Shown here: in pieces, positions 32,222 to 40,146 of the stretch
Layout of the letters: each line of letters starts with the position of its first letter
Position numbering within the stretch: position 1 is the first letter of the stretch
DNA from: an uncultured beta proteobacterium
GTDB taxonomy: Bacteria > Pseudomonadota > Gammaproteobacteria > Burkholderiales > SG8-41
Assembly (NCBI GenBank): GCA_902825845.1
Contig: CADECM010000044.1
Span: 1 to 43,079, forward strand
Direction of reading: 5' to 3'
Length of the DNA stretch: 43,079 bases
Program-made: the position numbers and the translations under genes
Notes under the pieces: generated by a model
Databases searched by the model: none
What the model was told of the DNA's origin: nothing
What the model saw: only the letters and a program-made list of their open reading frames with translations

Positions 32222-33424
32222 ATGACGCACCCTGTTTGTCGTCGTCACGCAATGTTGATGTCCGCCGCCGTGCGCGCGGCTGCGACGCTGCTGTGCCTCG
32301 CGGCAATCGCGGCAGGCGCTGCGCAAGCCGCGAGCCCCGCGGACCAGCGCCTGAAGCGCCTGCTCGAACGTGCCAACACACCTGGCAGCAACGAAACAAC
32401 ACCGCCCGAAACGCGGCTCCGCCTGCTCGCCGCCGGCGAGGCCGCGCTGGCGCGACGGGATGCCGGGGAGGCCGCGCAACAGTTTGAGCGCGCCGGCATG
32501 GTCAGGCATGAGGCGGACGCCGAACTGGGCCTGATCCGCGCCTACATGCAGGCGGGCGAGTACCGGCGCGCGCTGGCGTTCGCATCACACACGGCGGGCG
32601 CGCACCCGCAGAGCGGCGCCGGCAGCGCGCTGTACGCGTGGCTGCTGCATATCGGCGGTCAGGCGCGGATCGCCGCGCAGTTGCTGGACAACGCGCGGGC
32701 GCGGCTGCCGGACGATGCGTTGCTGCAGGCCACGGCGTCGCTGATCAATGCGCCGTTGTCCGCGCCTGCGGCCGGGCTGTTGGTGCCGCCTGCGCGTTTT
32801 GCCCCGTACACGACGCCGCCGCTGCTGCCGCAAACGGCCGCGGTGATCGCCAGTGGCGTGCTGATTGACAGCGGCCGTGGCGTGCTGACCTCTGCCGCTG
32901 CGTTGGGCGACGCGCGCGAGGTGTGGGTGCGCAGCGGCCTGGGTCAGACTGTCGGCGCAACCTGGTTGCGCAACGTCGATGACACGGGATTGGCGCAGTT
33001 GCGGTTGTCAGACGCGATCTCGATGCCTTCGTTGCCGGCGTTGGCAGCGCGCGACCCGTTCCCCGGCAGCCCCGCTTTCGCGGTGGAATTTCCGGCCATC
33101 GCCGGCGCGGTCCCGGGCTGGCCGCTGCTGCGGGTGGGATTTCTGGGCAAGCCGGCGGGCGTTGCCGGGGCGTACCACCTCGGCGTAGCCATGCCACCGG
33201 CAAACCGCGGCGGCCCGGTGTTTGACGCCAGTGGGCGACTCATCGGCATCGCGGTAACCAATGCGGTGTCGGGCGACCGGCTGATACTCGCTTCGAAGCT
33301 GCGCAAGGCGGTGGCCGAGTACCCACACGATGGGGCGCAATTGGCCCCGGCCGCACGCATGCCGGTGGACGAAATATACGAACACGCGCTGAAGATCACG
33401 GTGCAGGTTATCGTCTCGCGCTGA
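32222..33424 (+). CDS. Exported TPR protein with inactive trypsin-like domain
   Basis: A 400-residue exported protein. A signal peptide covers about residues 16-37. A helical TPR-like region (about 65-175) has repeats such as AGEAAQQFERAG and LGLIRAYMQAGEYRRAL. The C-terminal trypsin/HtrA-like fold (about 205-360) has lost its catalytic triad: TSAAAL stands where TNAHVV is expected (His to Ala226), TGLAQL replaces TDLAxL (Asp to Gly256), and PPANRGGPV replaces GNSGGPV (Ser to Arg329). The GGP and GVLTS backbone signatures remain, so the fold is likely kept as a binding module. It follows the 5'-nucleotidase by 50 nt and probably belongs to the Pho operon. Confidence 0.72.
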   Translation: MTHPVCRRHAMLMSAAVRAAATLLCLAAIAAGAAQAASPADQRLKRLLERANTPGSNETTPPETRLRLLAAGEAALARRDAGEAAQQFERAGMVRHEADAELGLIRAYMQAGEYRRALAFASHTAGAHPQSGAGSALYAWLLHIGGQARIAAQLLDNARARLPDDALLQATASLINAPLSAPAAGLLVPPARFAPYTTPPLLPQTAAVIASGVLIDSGRGVLTSAAALGDAREVWVRSGLGQTVGATWLRNVDDTGLAQLRLSDAISMPSLPALAARDPFPGSPAFAVEFPAIAGAVPGWPLLRVGFLGKPAGVAGAYHLGVAMPPANRGGPVFDASGRLIGIAVTNAVSGDRLILASKLRKAVAEYPHDGAQLAPAARMPVDEIYEHALKITVQVIVSR

Positions 33425-33437
33425 TAGCCTGATTTTT

Positions 33438-33463
33438 ATAAGTATCTGTTTTTAAACGATATT
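33438..33463 (+). repeat. Dispersed AT-rich repeat, copy 5 (exact core)
   Basis: ATAAGTATCTGTTTTTAA at 33438-33455 is an exact consensus copy, followed by ACGATATT. Positions 33438-33463 differ at only 1 of 26 bases from 36460-36485. It lies between the ends of two convergent genes, so it cannot be a promoter of either. Confidence 0.8.
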
Positions 33464-33476
33464 ATTCTGATGCGGC

Positions 33477-34466
33477 TTATTTCGCTGTAAGCCCGGCCAA
33501 CTGCACCACGCCACGCCATTTGGCGACTTCGGCCTGAAGGTGCTGGCGGAAGGCGTCAACACTTGTTCCGCTCACATCCAGCCCTTGGGCGGCGAACCGT
33601 TCTCGATAGTCGCGCTGCTGAATGCCGCTCACCACGTCGGCATGGATCCTGGAGAGCACCGGGTTGGGCGTGCGCGCCGGCAGCAGCATTGCGTACCAGG
33701 TGGTGTAATCGTATCCCGCCAGTCCCGCTTCGCCGGCGGTGGGCAGATCGGGCGCGCCGGCCACGCGCCGGGTGCTGGTGACCGCGAGCCCCTTGATACG
33801 CCCGGCTTTCAGCTGCGGCAGTGCGGTTGCCATGTTGGTCACCATGAACTGGAGTTCGCCGCTCAGCAACGCGGTTGCCGCCAGTCCTGCGCTCTTGTAG
33901 GGAACGTGCAGCGCGTCGACGCCGGCGGCAACCGTGAACTGCACGTTGGCCAGATGACTGGCAGTGCCGGCACCGGCCGAGCCAAAGGCGAGCTTGCCGG
34001 GCCGCGCCTTCATCAGCGCGATCAGTTCCTGCAGCGATGTTGCAGGCAGCGCGGCATTGACGGCAATGATGCTGGGCTGGCTGGCGATCAGCGTTACCGG
34101 CTGAAAATCGCGGATGATGTCGGCGCCGGTATCACGATAGAGCGCGGAACTGATCGCCATGGTCGAACTGGATACCAGCATGGTGTAGCCGTCGGGCGCC
34201 GCTCTTGCGACGATCGAGTTGCCAATGGTGCCGCCGGCGCCCGGCCGGTTGTCCACCACCACGGTCTGCCGCCAGCGCTGCGCCAGCGATTGCGCCACCA
34301 GCCGTGCAACGATGTCACTGCCGCCGCCGGGGGCAAGCGGTACCACCATGCGCACGGATTTGGCCGGAAACAAATCCGTCTCGGAAGAAGCGGCACCGGC
34401 ATGTCCTGTCAGAAGTCCAGCCCCCGCGAAAACAAACAGGCACCGCTGAATAAAACGACGACGCAT
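33477..34466 (-). CDS. Bug/TctC-type tripartite tricarboxylate transport substrate-binding protein
   Basis: A 329-residue periplasmic binding protein of the Bug/TctC family. The signal peptide is MRRRFIQRCLFVFAGAGLLTG. The mature protein has the hallmarks AKSVRMVVPLAPGGGSDIVARLV, VDNRPGAGGTIGNS and the ligand-loop region AAPDGYTML. No TctA or TctB membrane partners are nearby, as is common for Bug proteins in betaproteobacteria. The ATG at 34466 has GGAG upstream. It begins 60 nt after the choice-of-anchor I gene on the same strand, so it may be cotranscribed under that gene's Pho box. The ligand is unknown. Confidence 0.9.
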   Translation of the reverse strand: MRRRFIQRCLFVFAGAGLLTGHAGAASSETDLFPAKSVRMVVPLAPGGGSDIVARLVAQSLAQRWRQTVVVDNRPGAGGTIGNSIVARAAPDGYTMLVSSSTMAISSALYRDTGADIIRDFQPVTLIASQPSIIAVNAALPATSLQELIALMKARPGKLAFGSAGAGTASHLANVQFTVAAGVDALHVPYKSAGLAATALLSGELQFMVTNMATALPQLKAGRIKGLAVTSTRRVAGAPDLPTAGEAGLAGYDYTTWYAMLLPARTPNPVLSRIHADVVSGIQQRDYRERFAAQGLDVSGTSVDAFRQHLQAEVAKWRGVVQLAGLTAK

Positions 34467-34526
34467 TGCAATTACTCCGATCACATCGCACACAAAATCG
34501 ACACTCGCACTGGACATAGCCTTCAA

Positions 34527-36023
34527 CTAACGCCGATCTTGCTCATCCTCGTCGTCTCCGTCATCGTCATCGTCGTGCTTCCCGTGCCGCGAACGCTCGA
34601 TGCGATAGAGCGTCGTCGTTCTCGACACTTCGTTCGCGATGGCAAGATAGTAGTCACCGCGATAACGGTACGCGGTCATGCCCTCCGGCGCCAGGTCACC
34701 ATTGGTGACGATCATATCGACGTAGTGGGACCGGGCAGGTTCGGTGATGTCAAACACCGCCACCGCAGCCTTCAGCGTGCGCTCCAGGCCGATGAACGCA
34801 TAGGTGCGGCCGGCTACTTTCAGCAGCGCCACGCCCTCGGGCTCGACGCCTTTGTCGCGGCTGCGGCCATCGTCGTAAATGCCCAGCTCGGCGGCTTTCT
34901 TGTCGAGAATATCGCCGCTGTCGTACACCAGATTGCCGTGTTCGTCGCGAATCGAAAACGAACGTGCGCCCGCCGCGTAGAGGTTGCCCGGCGAGGAGTC
35001 GGTGTTGGAGATGCGCAAATTGGCCAGCGGCGCCACCGCGCCCAGGCCGCTGGCGGCAGAACGATCACCATCGTCCTCGCGAAAATCGCCTTCGTTGGCC
35101 ATCACCAGATACGTTTTGCCGTGGCGCTCGTAGGTGGCAATGGTATCGGGCATGTAGAGGCCCTTGACTGCGGGCGAGATGAACGCCACCACGCCGTCGT
35201 TATTCGGGTCGATCTGATTGCCCGGCAGGCTGAAATCCTTGGCGCCCAGGCCGATGATTTTGGTGAAGGTGTGGGACGACAAATCCAGCACCGCGATGGC
35301 ATTGGCCTCCTGCAGCGTGACGAAGGCCTTGCTGCCGTCTTTGCTGACGGCAATGTATTCCGGCTCGAAGTCCATGCCCGTGGCAGTGCGCAGGTTATCG
35401 CCGGCAACCTGCACACCCGCAAATCCGGGCGTGGCAATGACCGTGCGCGTGGCCATGTCGATGATGGTGACGCTGCCCGCCGGGTCCAGCGCCGGGCCGC
35501 CGTACACCCGCGGTACCGATGTGCCGATGCGCGCACCGTAGGCGCTGGGTGTGGCTTCGTTGGCAACCAGCAGCTTGCGCCCATTGGGGGTAAACGTAAG
35601 CATGTCGGGCAGCGCGCCGACGGGCACCGCATTGACACCGGGGCTTAAGGCGCGTGTTTGGGTATCGTAGAACACGACAACGCCGGGGTCGGTGCGGATC
35701 GCGGATTCCATCGCGAAAGCCGCGAGACCGCCGTGGATCGCCACGCTGTTGACCGCGCCGTAAGCGGTGGTGTCGATGTGTTCAATCAGCGCGCCGGTAC
35801 GGGCATCCAGCACGTCCACGCCGGCCACGCCCGCCACCCACAAAGTGTTGGTCCGGCGGTCAAAGGCGGGGATTTCAGACGATTGTCCGGCGGGATTGGC
35901 CGTGTCGGAATGCCGGTAAGTCCACTGCCAGTGGAACGACAGCGCCTGTTCCGCAGCAGTTGCCGTGCCGGGCACGAACAGCGACGTGACCAGAAGGTAC
36001 AGGCAAAACACAAACTTCTTCAT
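34527..36023 (-). CDS. Exported choice-of-anchor I family beta-propeller protein
   Basis: A 498-residue secreted beta-propeller of the choice-of-anchor I family (sometimes annotated as alkaline phosphatase-like). The signal peptide is MKKFVFCLYLLVTSLFVPG, cut near residue 24. Repeats include VTIIDMATRTVIATPGF, VSKDGSKAFVTLQEANAIAV and YLVMANEGDFREDDGDRS. The C-terminus is acidic, HDDDDDGDDEDEQDRR, with no sorting signal. It has the best-supported Pho box in the window, 36134-36151 on its strand. The ATG at 36023 has GAGGAG upstream. The enzymatic activity of the family is not well established, so a phosphatase role is inferred from regulation. Confidence 0.85.
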   Translation of the reverse strand: MKKFVFCLYLLVTSLFVPGTATAAEQALSFHWQWTYRHSDTANPAGQSSEIPAFDRRTNTLWVAGVAGVDVLDARTGALIEHIDTTAYGAVNSVAIHGGLAAFAMESAIRTDPGVVVFYDTQTRALSPGVNAVPVGALPDMLTFTPNGRKLLVANEATPSAYGARIGTSVPRVYGGPALDPAGSVTIIDMATRTVIATPGFAGVQVAGDNLRTATGMDFEPEYIAVSKDGSKAFVTLQEANAIAVLDLSSHTFTKIIGLGAKDFSLPGNQIDPNNDGVVAFISPAVKGLYMPDTIATYERHGKTYLVMANEGDFREDDGDRSAASGLGAVAPLANLRISNTDSSPGNLYAAGARSFSIRDEHGNLVYDSGDILDKKAAELGIYDDGRSRDKGVEPEGVALLKVAGRTYAFIGLERTLKAAVAVFDITEPARSHYVDMIVTNGDLAPEGMTAYRYRGDYYLAIANEVSRTTTLYRIERSRHGKHDDDDDGDDEDEQDRR

Positions 36024-36117
36024 CAATGCTCCTCGGAGTTTTCTCGAACGGGATGTGTGTGCGCAACCGCCGGCGCGTCGCGCGGTGTGCGGGCAACGCG
36101 TTGCGGTACCGCCATAA

Positions 36118-36151
36118 ATTATGGGGTGCGCTCGTTACCGTTTGGTTACAC
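36118..36151 (-). promoter_or_regulatory. PhoB box and -10 of the choice-of-anchor I gene
   Basis: On the minus strand GTGTAAC, CAAA, CGGTAAC (36151-36134) matches the Pho box at 12 of 14 positions. The -10-like CATAAT (36123-36118) matches TATAAT at 5 of 6 and starts exactly 10 nt after the box. It is the strongest Pho promoter in the window. Confidence 0.8.
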
Positions 36152-36583
36152 CGGCTGCCCGCCGGCAGCAGGCGGGGGCGCGGCCGGTGATTCGAACGCC
36201 ATATCGGTTTCGGCAGTCGGCCAATGGTGAGACTGCGCGATCCGTCGCGCGGAAATTCATGGCGCACGGTCGTCCCGCTCCACCCACTCGACATCATGGA
36301 TCCGCGGACAGGCGCGCACCGCTTCGCCCGGCGTCGGAAAGAAAGTTTGCCGATCCAAGCGCCTCGTGGGGCCGCAGCGTGCCGGCGTTGACGCGGTTTG
36401 CCGGCGAACGCTGAAGATTACGCGGCAGGATACTGCCAGGCGTTAATCGGCGGTATTACATAAGTATTTGTTTTTAAACGATATTTCTATGGCCACCACT
36501 CGCTCGCGGCGAGCGGCATGCGACAACCTGGAAGCAGATTTTTTCTCCAGCGCGATCCTGCGCAGTTGTCGCGGCATTGCCGG
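36152..36583. other. Intergenic region between two leftward genes
   Basis: About 430 bp with no recognised gene. It lies upstream of the Pho-controlled choice-of-anchor I promoter and downstream of the TctC gene at 36584. The only distinctive element is the AT-rich repeat copy at 36460-36485. Confidence 0.5.
36460..36485 (+). repeat. Dispersed AT-rich repeat, copy 6 (exact core)
   Basis: ATAAGTATTTGTTTTTAA at 36460-36477 is an exact consensus copy followed by ACGATATT. It differs from the 33438 copy at one base over 26. Confidence 0.8.
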
Positions 36584-37552
36584 TTAATTGGCCTTCACAT
36601 TGGCCTGGCGAAACAGCCTGCCAATAACCTCATAGTCCGACTTCAGCCGCTGCGTGAGTTCTTCCGGCGACCGGTGCGCGGGATCGAGCGTCTGAGCACT
36701 TAACTTGGCCGCGATATCGCGATCTTTCATCGCCTTGCCGAATTCGGCGTTGAGCCGATCGATGATCGGCTTGGGGGTGCCCGCGGGCGCAAAGGCGCTG
36801 ACCCAGGTCGACGATTCATAATTCGGGATGGTGTCCGCGATCGTCGGCACCTCCGGCAACTGCGAGATACGCTCCGGCGCGGTCACCCCCAGCGGGCGCA
36901 CGCGGTTCGATTTGATGTGCGCGATCAATTCGCCAATCGCCGCCACCTGTGCCTGCGTTTCTCCAGATACCAGTGCGATCACCGCCGGCCCGCCACCCTT
37001 GAACGGCACCTGGATCATGCTGATGCCCGCCTTCGACTCGAACATCACCCCGTTCATGTGGGTGAAACTGCCCTGGCCGGAATGCCCGTGAAGAATTTCC
37101 TTCGGGCGTTTCTTTGCCAGCGCAATAAACTCCTTTACCGACCGCGCCGGCAGGGAGGGATGTACGGTCAGCACGCTCACCACGCGGGCGATGGGGCTTA
37201 CGCCGGCAAAGTCGCGCAGCGCGTCGTACGGCAGTTTGCTGTAAAGGTGCGCGTTGGACGCATGGGACGCAACGGTTTGAATCAGCAGCGTATAGCCGTC
37301 GGGCTTGCTTTGCGCCACCACCGCCGAGCCGATCGTGCCTCCCGCGCCGGAGCGATTTTCGATGATGAAGGACTGGCCCATCTGCTCCGTAAGCTTGGGA
37401 AAAACGAAGCGCGCCACGATGTCATTGGCCCCGCCCGGCGGAAAGGGCACGATCACGCGCACCAGCTTGGCGGGATAGGCCTGGGACCAGGCAGCGCCCG
37501 TTGCACAGAGCATGCCGGCAAAGGACGCGGCAAACAGTCGGCTTGTATTCAT
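36584..37552 (-). CDS. Bug/TctC-type substrate-binding protein (second copy)
   Basis: A 322-residue periplasmic binding protein of the Bug/TctC family. The signal peptide is MNTSRLFAASFAGMLCATGA, cut near residue 24. Family motifs are KLVRVIVPFPPGGANDIVARF, IENRSGAGGTIGS and KPDGYTLLIQ. It lies divergent from PhoX with a 34-nt stem-loop in its leader. No TctAB partners are near. GGAGGAGG before the ATG is a strong Shine-Dalgarno. It is related to the TctC protein at 33477 but clearly diverged from it, so this is not a recent duplication. Confidence 0.9.
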   Translation of the reverse strand: MNTSRLFAASFAGMLCATGAAWSQAYPAKLVRVIVPFPPGGANDIVARFVFPKLTEQMGQSFIIENRSGAGGTIGSAVVAQSKPDGYTLLIQTVASHASNAHLYSKLPYDALRDFAGVSPIARVVSVLTVHPSLPARSVKEFIALAKKRPKEILHGHSGQGSFTHMNGVMFESKAGISMIQVPFKGGGPAVIALVSGETQAQVAAIGELIAHIKSNRVRPLGVTAPERISQLPEVPTIADTIPNYESSTWVSAFAPAGTPKPIIDRLNAEFGKAMKDRDIAAKLSAQTLDPAHRSPEELTQRLKSDYEVIGRLFRQANVKAN

Positions 37553-37580
37553 TTTTTCCTCCTCCTTGTGATGGTGCTTT

Positions 37581-37614
37581 GGCGGGGCATGCCGGTTCGC
37601 GGCAATGCCCCACC
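37581..37614. repeat. Stem-loop in the leader of the second TctC gene
   Basis: GGCGGGGCATGCCG and CGGCAATGCCCCACC form a long imperfect stem with a bulged A and a 5-nt loop. On the minus strand it falls in the 5' leader of the TctC gene at 36584, about 29 nt before its start codon. It has no T-run. Confidence 0.5.
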
Positions 37615-37741
37615 ATGGGTTCGATCAGGCCCTGCAAGTGTAGCGTAGTCTGATGCAGCCGGCGTGGCGCGCGATCCCGCCATGCGTTGTTGCACGCGCG
37701 CCCGCTGCCTTTCGGTCACACCACGGATCGCGCGCCGCGCA

Positions 37742-37775
37742 CTGAAATATTCCTGTCACGGGAACTGCCTATCCT
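37742..37775 (+). promoter_or_regulatory. PhoB box and -10 of the PhoX gene
   Basis: CTGAAAT, ATTC, CTGTCAC at 37742-37759 matches the Pho box at 12 of 14 positions, with the second 7-mer perfect. The -10-like TATCCT at 37770-37775 starts exactly 10 nt after the box. Confidence 0.75.
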
Positions 37776-37840
37776 CACGCATCCGGCCATCGCCGGCATA
37801 TAAACCCGGTCCCGCGAAAAACACCAGAGGAGTACCTTCC

Positions 37841-39805
37841 ATGTCCAACATTGATGACGATATCGTCAGCAATCCGAGCACTAACGAAACATTTGAACAA
37901 GTGGTGACCGCGCGCCTGTCGCGCCGCGGTTTTCTGGGCGGCGGCGCGGCGCTGACCGCGGCGGCATCGCTCGGCGGCGTGGGGTCGCTGCTGCACGCGG
38001 TACCGGCCGAGGCGAGGCGTGGCGGTCCGTTGCTGGGCTTTCAAGGCATCGCGGTATCCGAAGCTGATAGCGTGGTGGTTCCCGAAGGCTACACCGCGCG
38101 CGTGCTGATCTCGTGGGGCGATCCGGTGTCGGACGGCCCCGCGTTCAAGCCCGATGCGAGCAACACGGCCGAAGAGCAGGCCCGGCAGTGGGGCATGCAC
38201 AATGACGGCATGGTGTATTTCCCAATCCGCGGGTCGCGCCGCGGATTGCTGGTGCAAAACCATGAGTACACCGATGACGTGTTGTTGTTCCCCGACGGCA
38301 CCGCCAACTGGAATCAGGATAAAACCAACAAGTCGCTCGCGGCGCACGGCGTGTCGATCATCGAGATCAAGAAGAGCCGCGGCCCCGGACACGAGGATGA
38401 CGACGACGGCGATGACGACCGGCACGGCCGCTTTCCGCGGCAATGGCATGTGGTGCGCCCATCGAAATTCGCACGGCGCATCACCGGCATGACGCCGATC
38501 AGGATCGGCGGTCCCGCGGCCGGTGACGACCGCTTGAAGACCAGTGCCGATCCCACCGGCAAGATCGTGCTGGGCACGCTTAACAATTGCGCCATGGGCT
38601 ATACGCCATGGGGTACCTACCTCGCGTGCGAAGAAAACTTCAACGGCTACTTCCGCACGGCGGCGGCACCCGCCGCGGGTTCCCTCGAAGCGCGCTATGG
38701 TCTTTCCACCGGCGGCTTCGGCTATCTGTGGCACACCACTGACAAGCGCTTCCGCGTCGCCGATGAACCGAACGAACCCAACCGTTTCGGCTGGGTCACC
38801 GAAATCGATCCGTTCCGCCCGCATTCGATGCCGGTCAAGCGCACCGCGCTGGGCCGCCTGAAGCACGAGGGCGCATGGGTGCAGGAAGCGCGCGACGGCC
38901 GCGTGGTGGTTTACTCGGGTGACGACGAGCAGTTCGAATACATTTATCGCTATGTGTCGAAGGACCGCTGGCGCCGCATGATCCGGCAGGGCAAGAGCCC
39001 GCTCGACGACGGCACGCTCTATGTGGCGAAATTCAACGCCGACGGCAGCGGCGAGTGGTTGCCGTTAACACCCGACAACCCCGCCCTCGCCGGCTGGTCG
39101 TTAAGCGACATTCTGATCAACACGCGCAGCGCGGCCGACCGCGCGGGGGCCACCAAAATGGATCGCCCGGAGTGGATCGATACCTTCCCGCATTCGCTCA
39201 CGGCGATTGCCACGCTGACCAATAACAGCCGCCGCGGCACCGGCAGCAACCCGATGACCGACGCGGTCAACCCGCGCGGACCGAATACCTATGGCCATAT
39301 CATCACCTGGCGCTACCGCAAGGACTGGACCGAGCCGACATTCCAATGGGACATCTTTGCTCTGGCGGGCGACCCGGCAAATCCCGTGACGGGCGCCACG
39401 ATCAAAGGCGACAAGTACGGTTCGCCCGACGGCATCTACGTCGCGCCCAGCGGACGCTTGTGGATACAGACAGACGTGTCGGGCAGTTCGATCAACCCGG
39501 AAAACCGCGCCGGCGCCTACAACGGCTTTGGCAATAATCAGATGCTTTGCGCCGATCCCGTCACGCGCGAAACGCGGCGCTTCCTGCAAGGGCCGAATGT
39601 ATGTGAAGTCACCGGCGTGTTTGTGACGCCTGACGAGCGCACCATGTTCGTCGGCATTCAACATCCCGGTGAAGCGCCCACCGGTGTGAACGACCCGGCG
39701 AATCCCAAACGTTACAGCAAGTGGCCGGACGGTGATGCGGGTGGCCGGCCGCGTTCGTCGTGCATCGTCATCACCAAGGATGACGGCGGCGTCATCGGCA
39801 GTTAG
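37841..39805 (+). CDS. phoX: PhoX-family alkaline phosphatase
   Basis: A 654-residue Tat-exported alkaline phosphatase of the PhoX/DUF839 family, which releases phosphate from many phosphomonoesters using iron and calcium. The Tat signal LSRRGFLGGGAALTAAASLG lies at residues 26-45. The conserved NNCAMGYTPWGTYLACEENF near 248-267 includes a Cys250 in the position of the iron ligand. The motif HNDGMVYFPI lies at 120-129. An acidic insertion HEDDDDGDDDRHGR at 184-197 interrupts the domain. The ATG at 37841 follows AGAGGAGT. It lies under a Pho box at 37742. Family membership is clear; the acidic insertion is unusual. Confidence 0.92.
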   Translation: MSNIDDDIVSNPSTNETFEQVVTARLSRRGFLGGGAALTAAASLGGVGSLLHAVPAEARRGGPLLGFQGIAVSEADSVVVPEGYTARVLISWGDPVSDGPAFKPDASNTAEEQARQWGMHNDGMVYFPIRGSRRGLLVQNHEYTDDVLLFPDGTANWNQDKTNKSLAAHGVSIIEIKKSRGPGHEDDDDGDDDRHGRFPRQWHVVRPSKFARRITGMTPIRIGGPAAGDDRLKTSADPTGKIVLGTLNNCAMGYTPWGTYLACEENFNGYFRTAAAPAAGSLEARYGLSTGGFGYLWHTTDKRFRVADEPNEPNRFGWVTEIDPFRPHSMPVKRTALGRLKHEGAWVQEARDGRVVVYSGDDEQFEYIYRYVSKDRWRRMIRQGKSPLDDGTLYVAKFNADGSGEWLPLTPDNPALAGWSLSDILINTRSAADRAGATKMDRPEWIDTFPHSLTAIATLTNNSRRGTGSNPMTDAVNPRGPNTYGHIITWRYRKDWTEPTFQWDIFALAGDPANPVTGATIKGDKYGSPDGIYVAPSGRLWIQTDVSGSSINPENRAGAYNGFGNNQMLCADPVTRETRRFLQGPNVCEVTGVFVTPDERTMFVGIQHPGEAPTGVNDPANPKRYSKWPDGDAGGRPRSSCIVITKDDGGVIGS

Positions 39806-40146
39806 CAGGCTGCCGGACTGACCGGCTGCAAATGGCGCGGCCGCGGTCCGGCGTGTCCCGATGCGAGCCGGTGCTTGTCGGGTGATTTGGCGCCCTCACC
39901 AAAACGGCGGGGGCACTATCGGGCGGAATCGGCAGCAGGGTTGGCGTGATTTCATAAGTATCTGTTTTTAATCAGTTTTTGAAAGTGCCAGCAACCCGAC
40001 GCACGCCGCGCCACCGCGGAACCATAGAACCCGCGGATTTCTTCGCCGCGAGCGCCTATCACGTGCAGACCCTGCGCGACAAAGCACTTGCGATTGCCGT
40101 GCTGAAGAATGCCGCCAACGACGCCGGGCGCGCGCAATGCGCGCCG
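39806..40146. other. Intergenic region between convergent PhoX and yqgF
   Basis: About 340 bp with no recognised gene. It contains an exact copy of the AT-rich repeat (39954-39983) and a short GC hairpin near 39812-39826 (GCCGG, ACTGA, CCGGC) without a T-run. Short open frames on both strands resemble nothing known. Confidence 0.5.
39954..39983 (+). repeat. Dispersed AT-rich repeat, copy 7 (exact core)
   Basis: ATAAGTATCTGTTTTTAA at 39954-39971 is an exact consensus copy, followed by TCAGTTTTTGAA. It lies between the ends of two convergent genes. Confidence 0.8.

Noticed and set aside
30453..32402. Long open frame antisense to the 5'-nucleotidase
   Set aside because: It overlaps a complete, well-motivated gene, is His/Arg/Gln-rich and has no family features, as expected for the antisense of GC-rich coding DNA. 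The same applies to long antisense frames at 3063-4070, 8677-9993, 15033-16124 and 28852-30126.
39812..39826. Terminator after PhoX (GCCGG-ACTGA-CCGGC)
   Set aside because: Short stem without a following T-run. It is not enough for a Rho-independent terminator.
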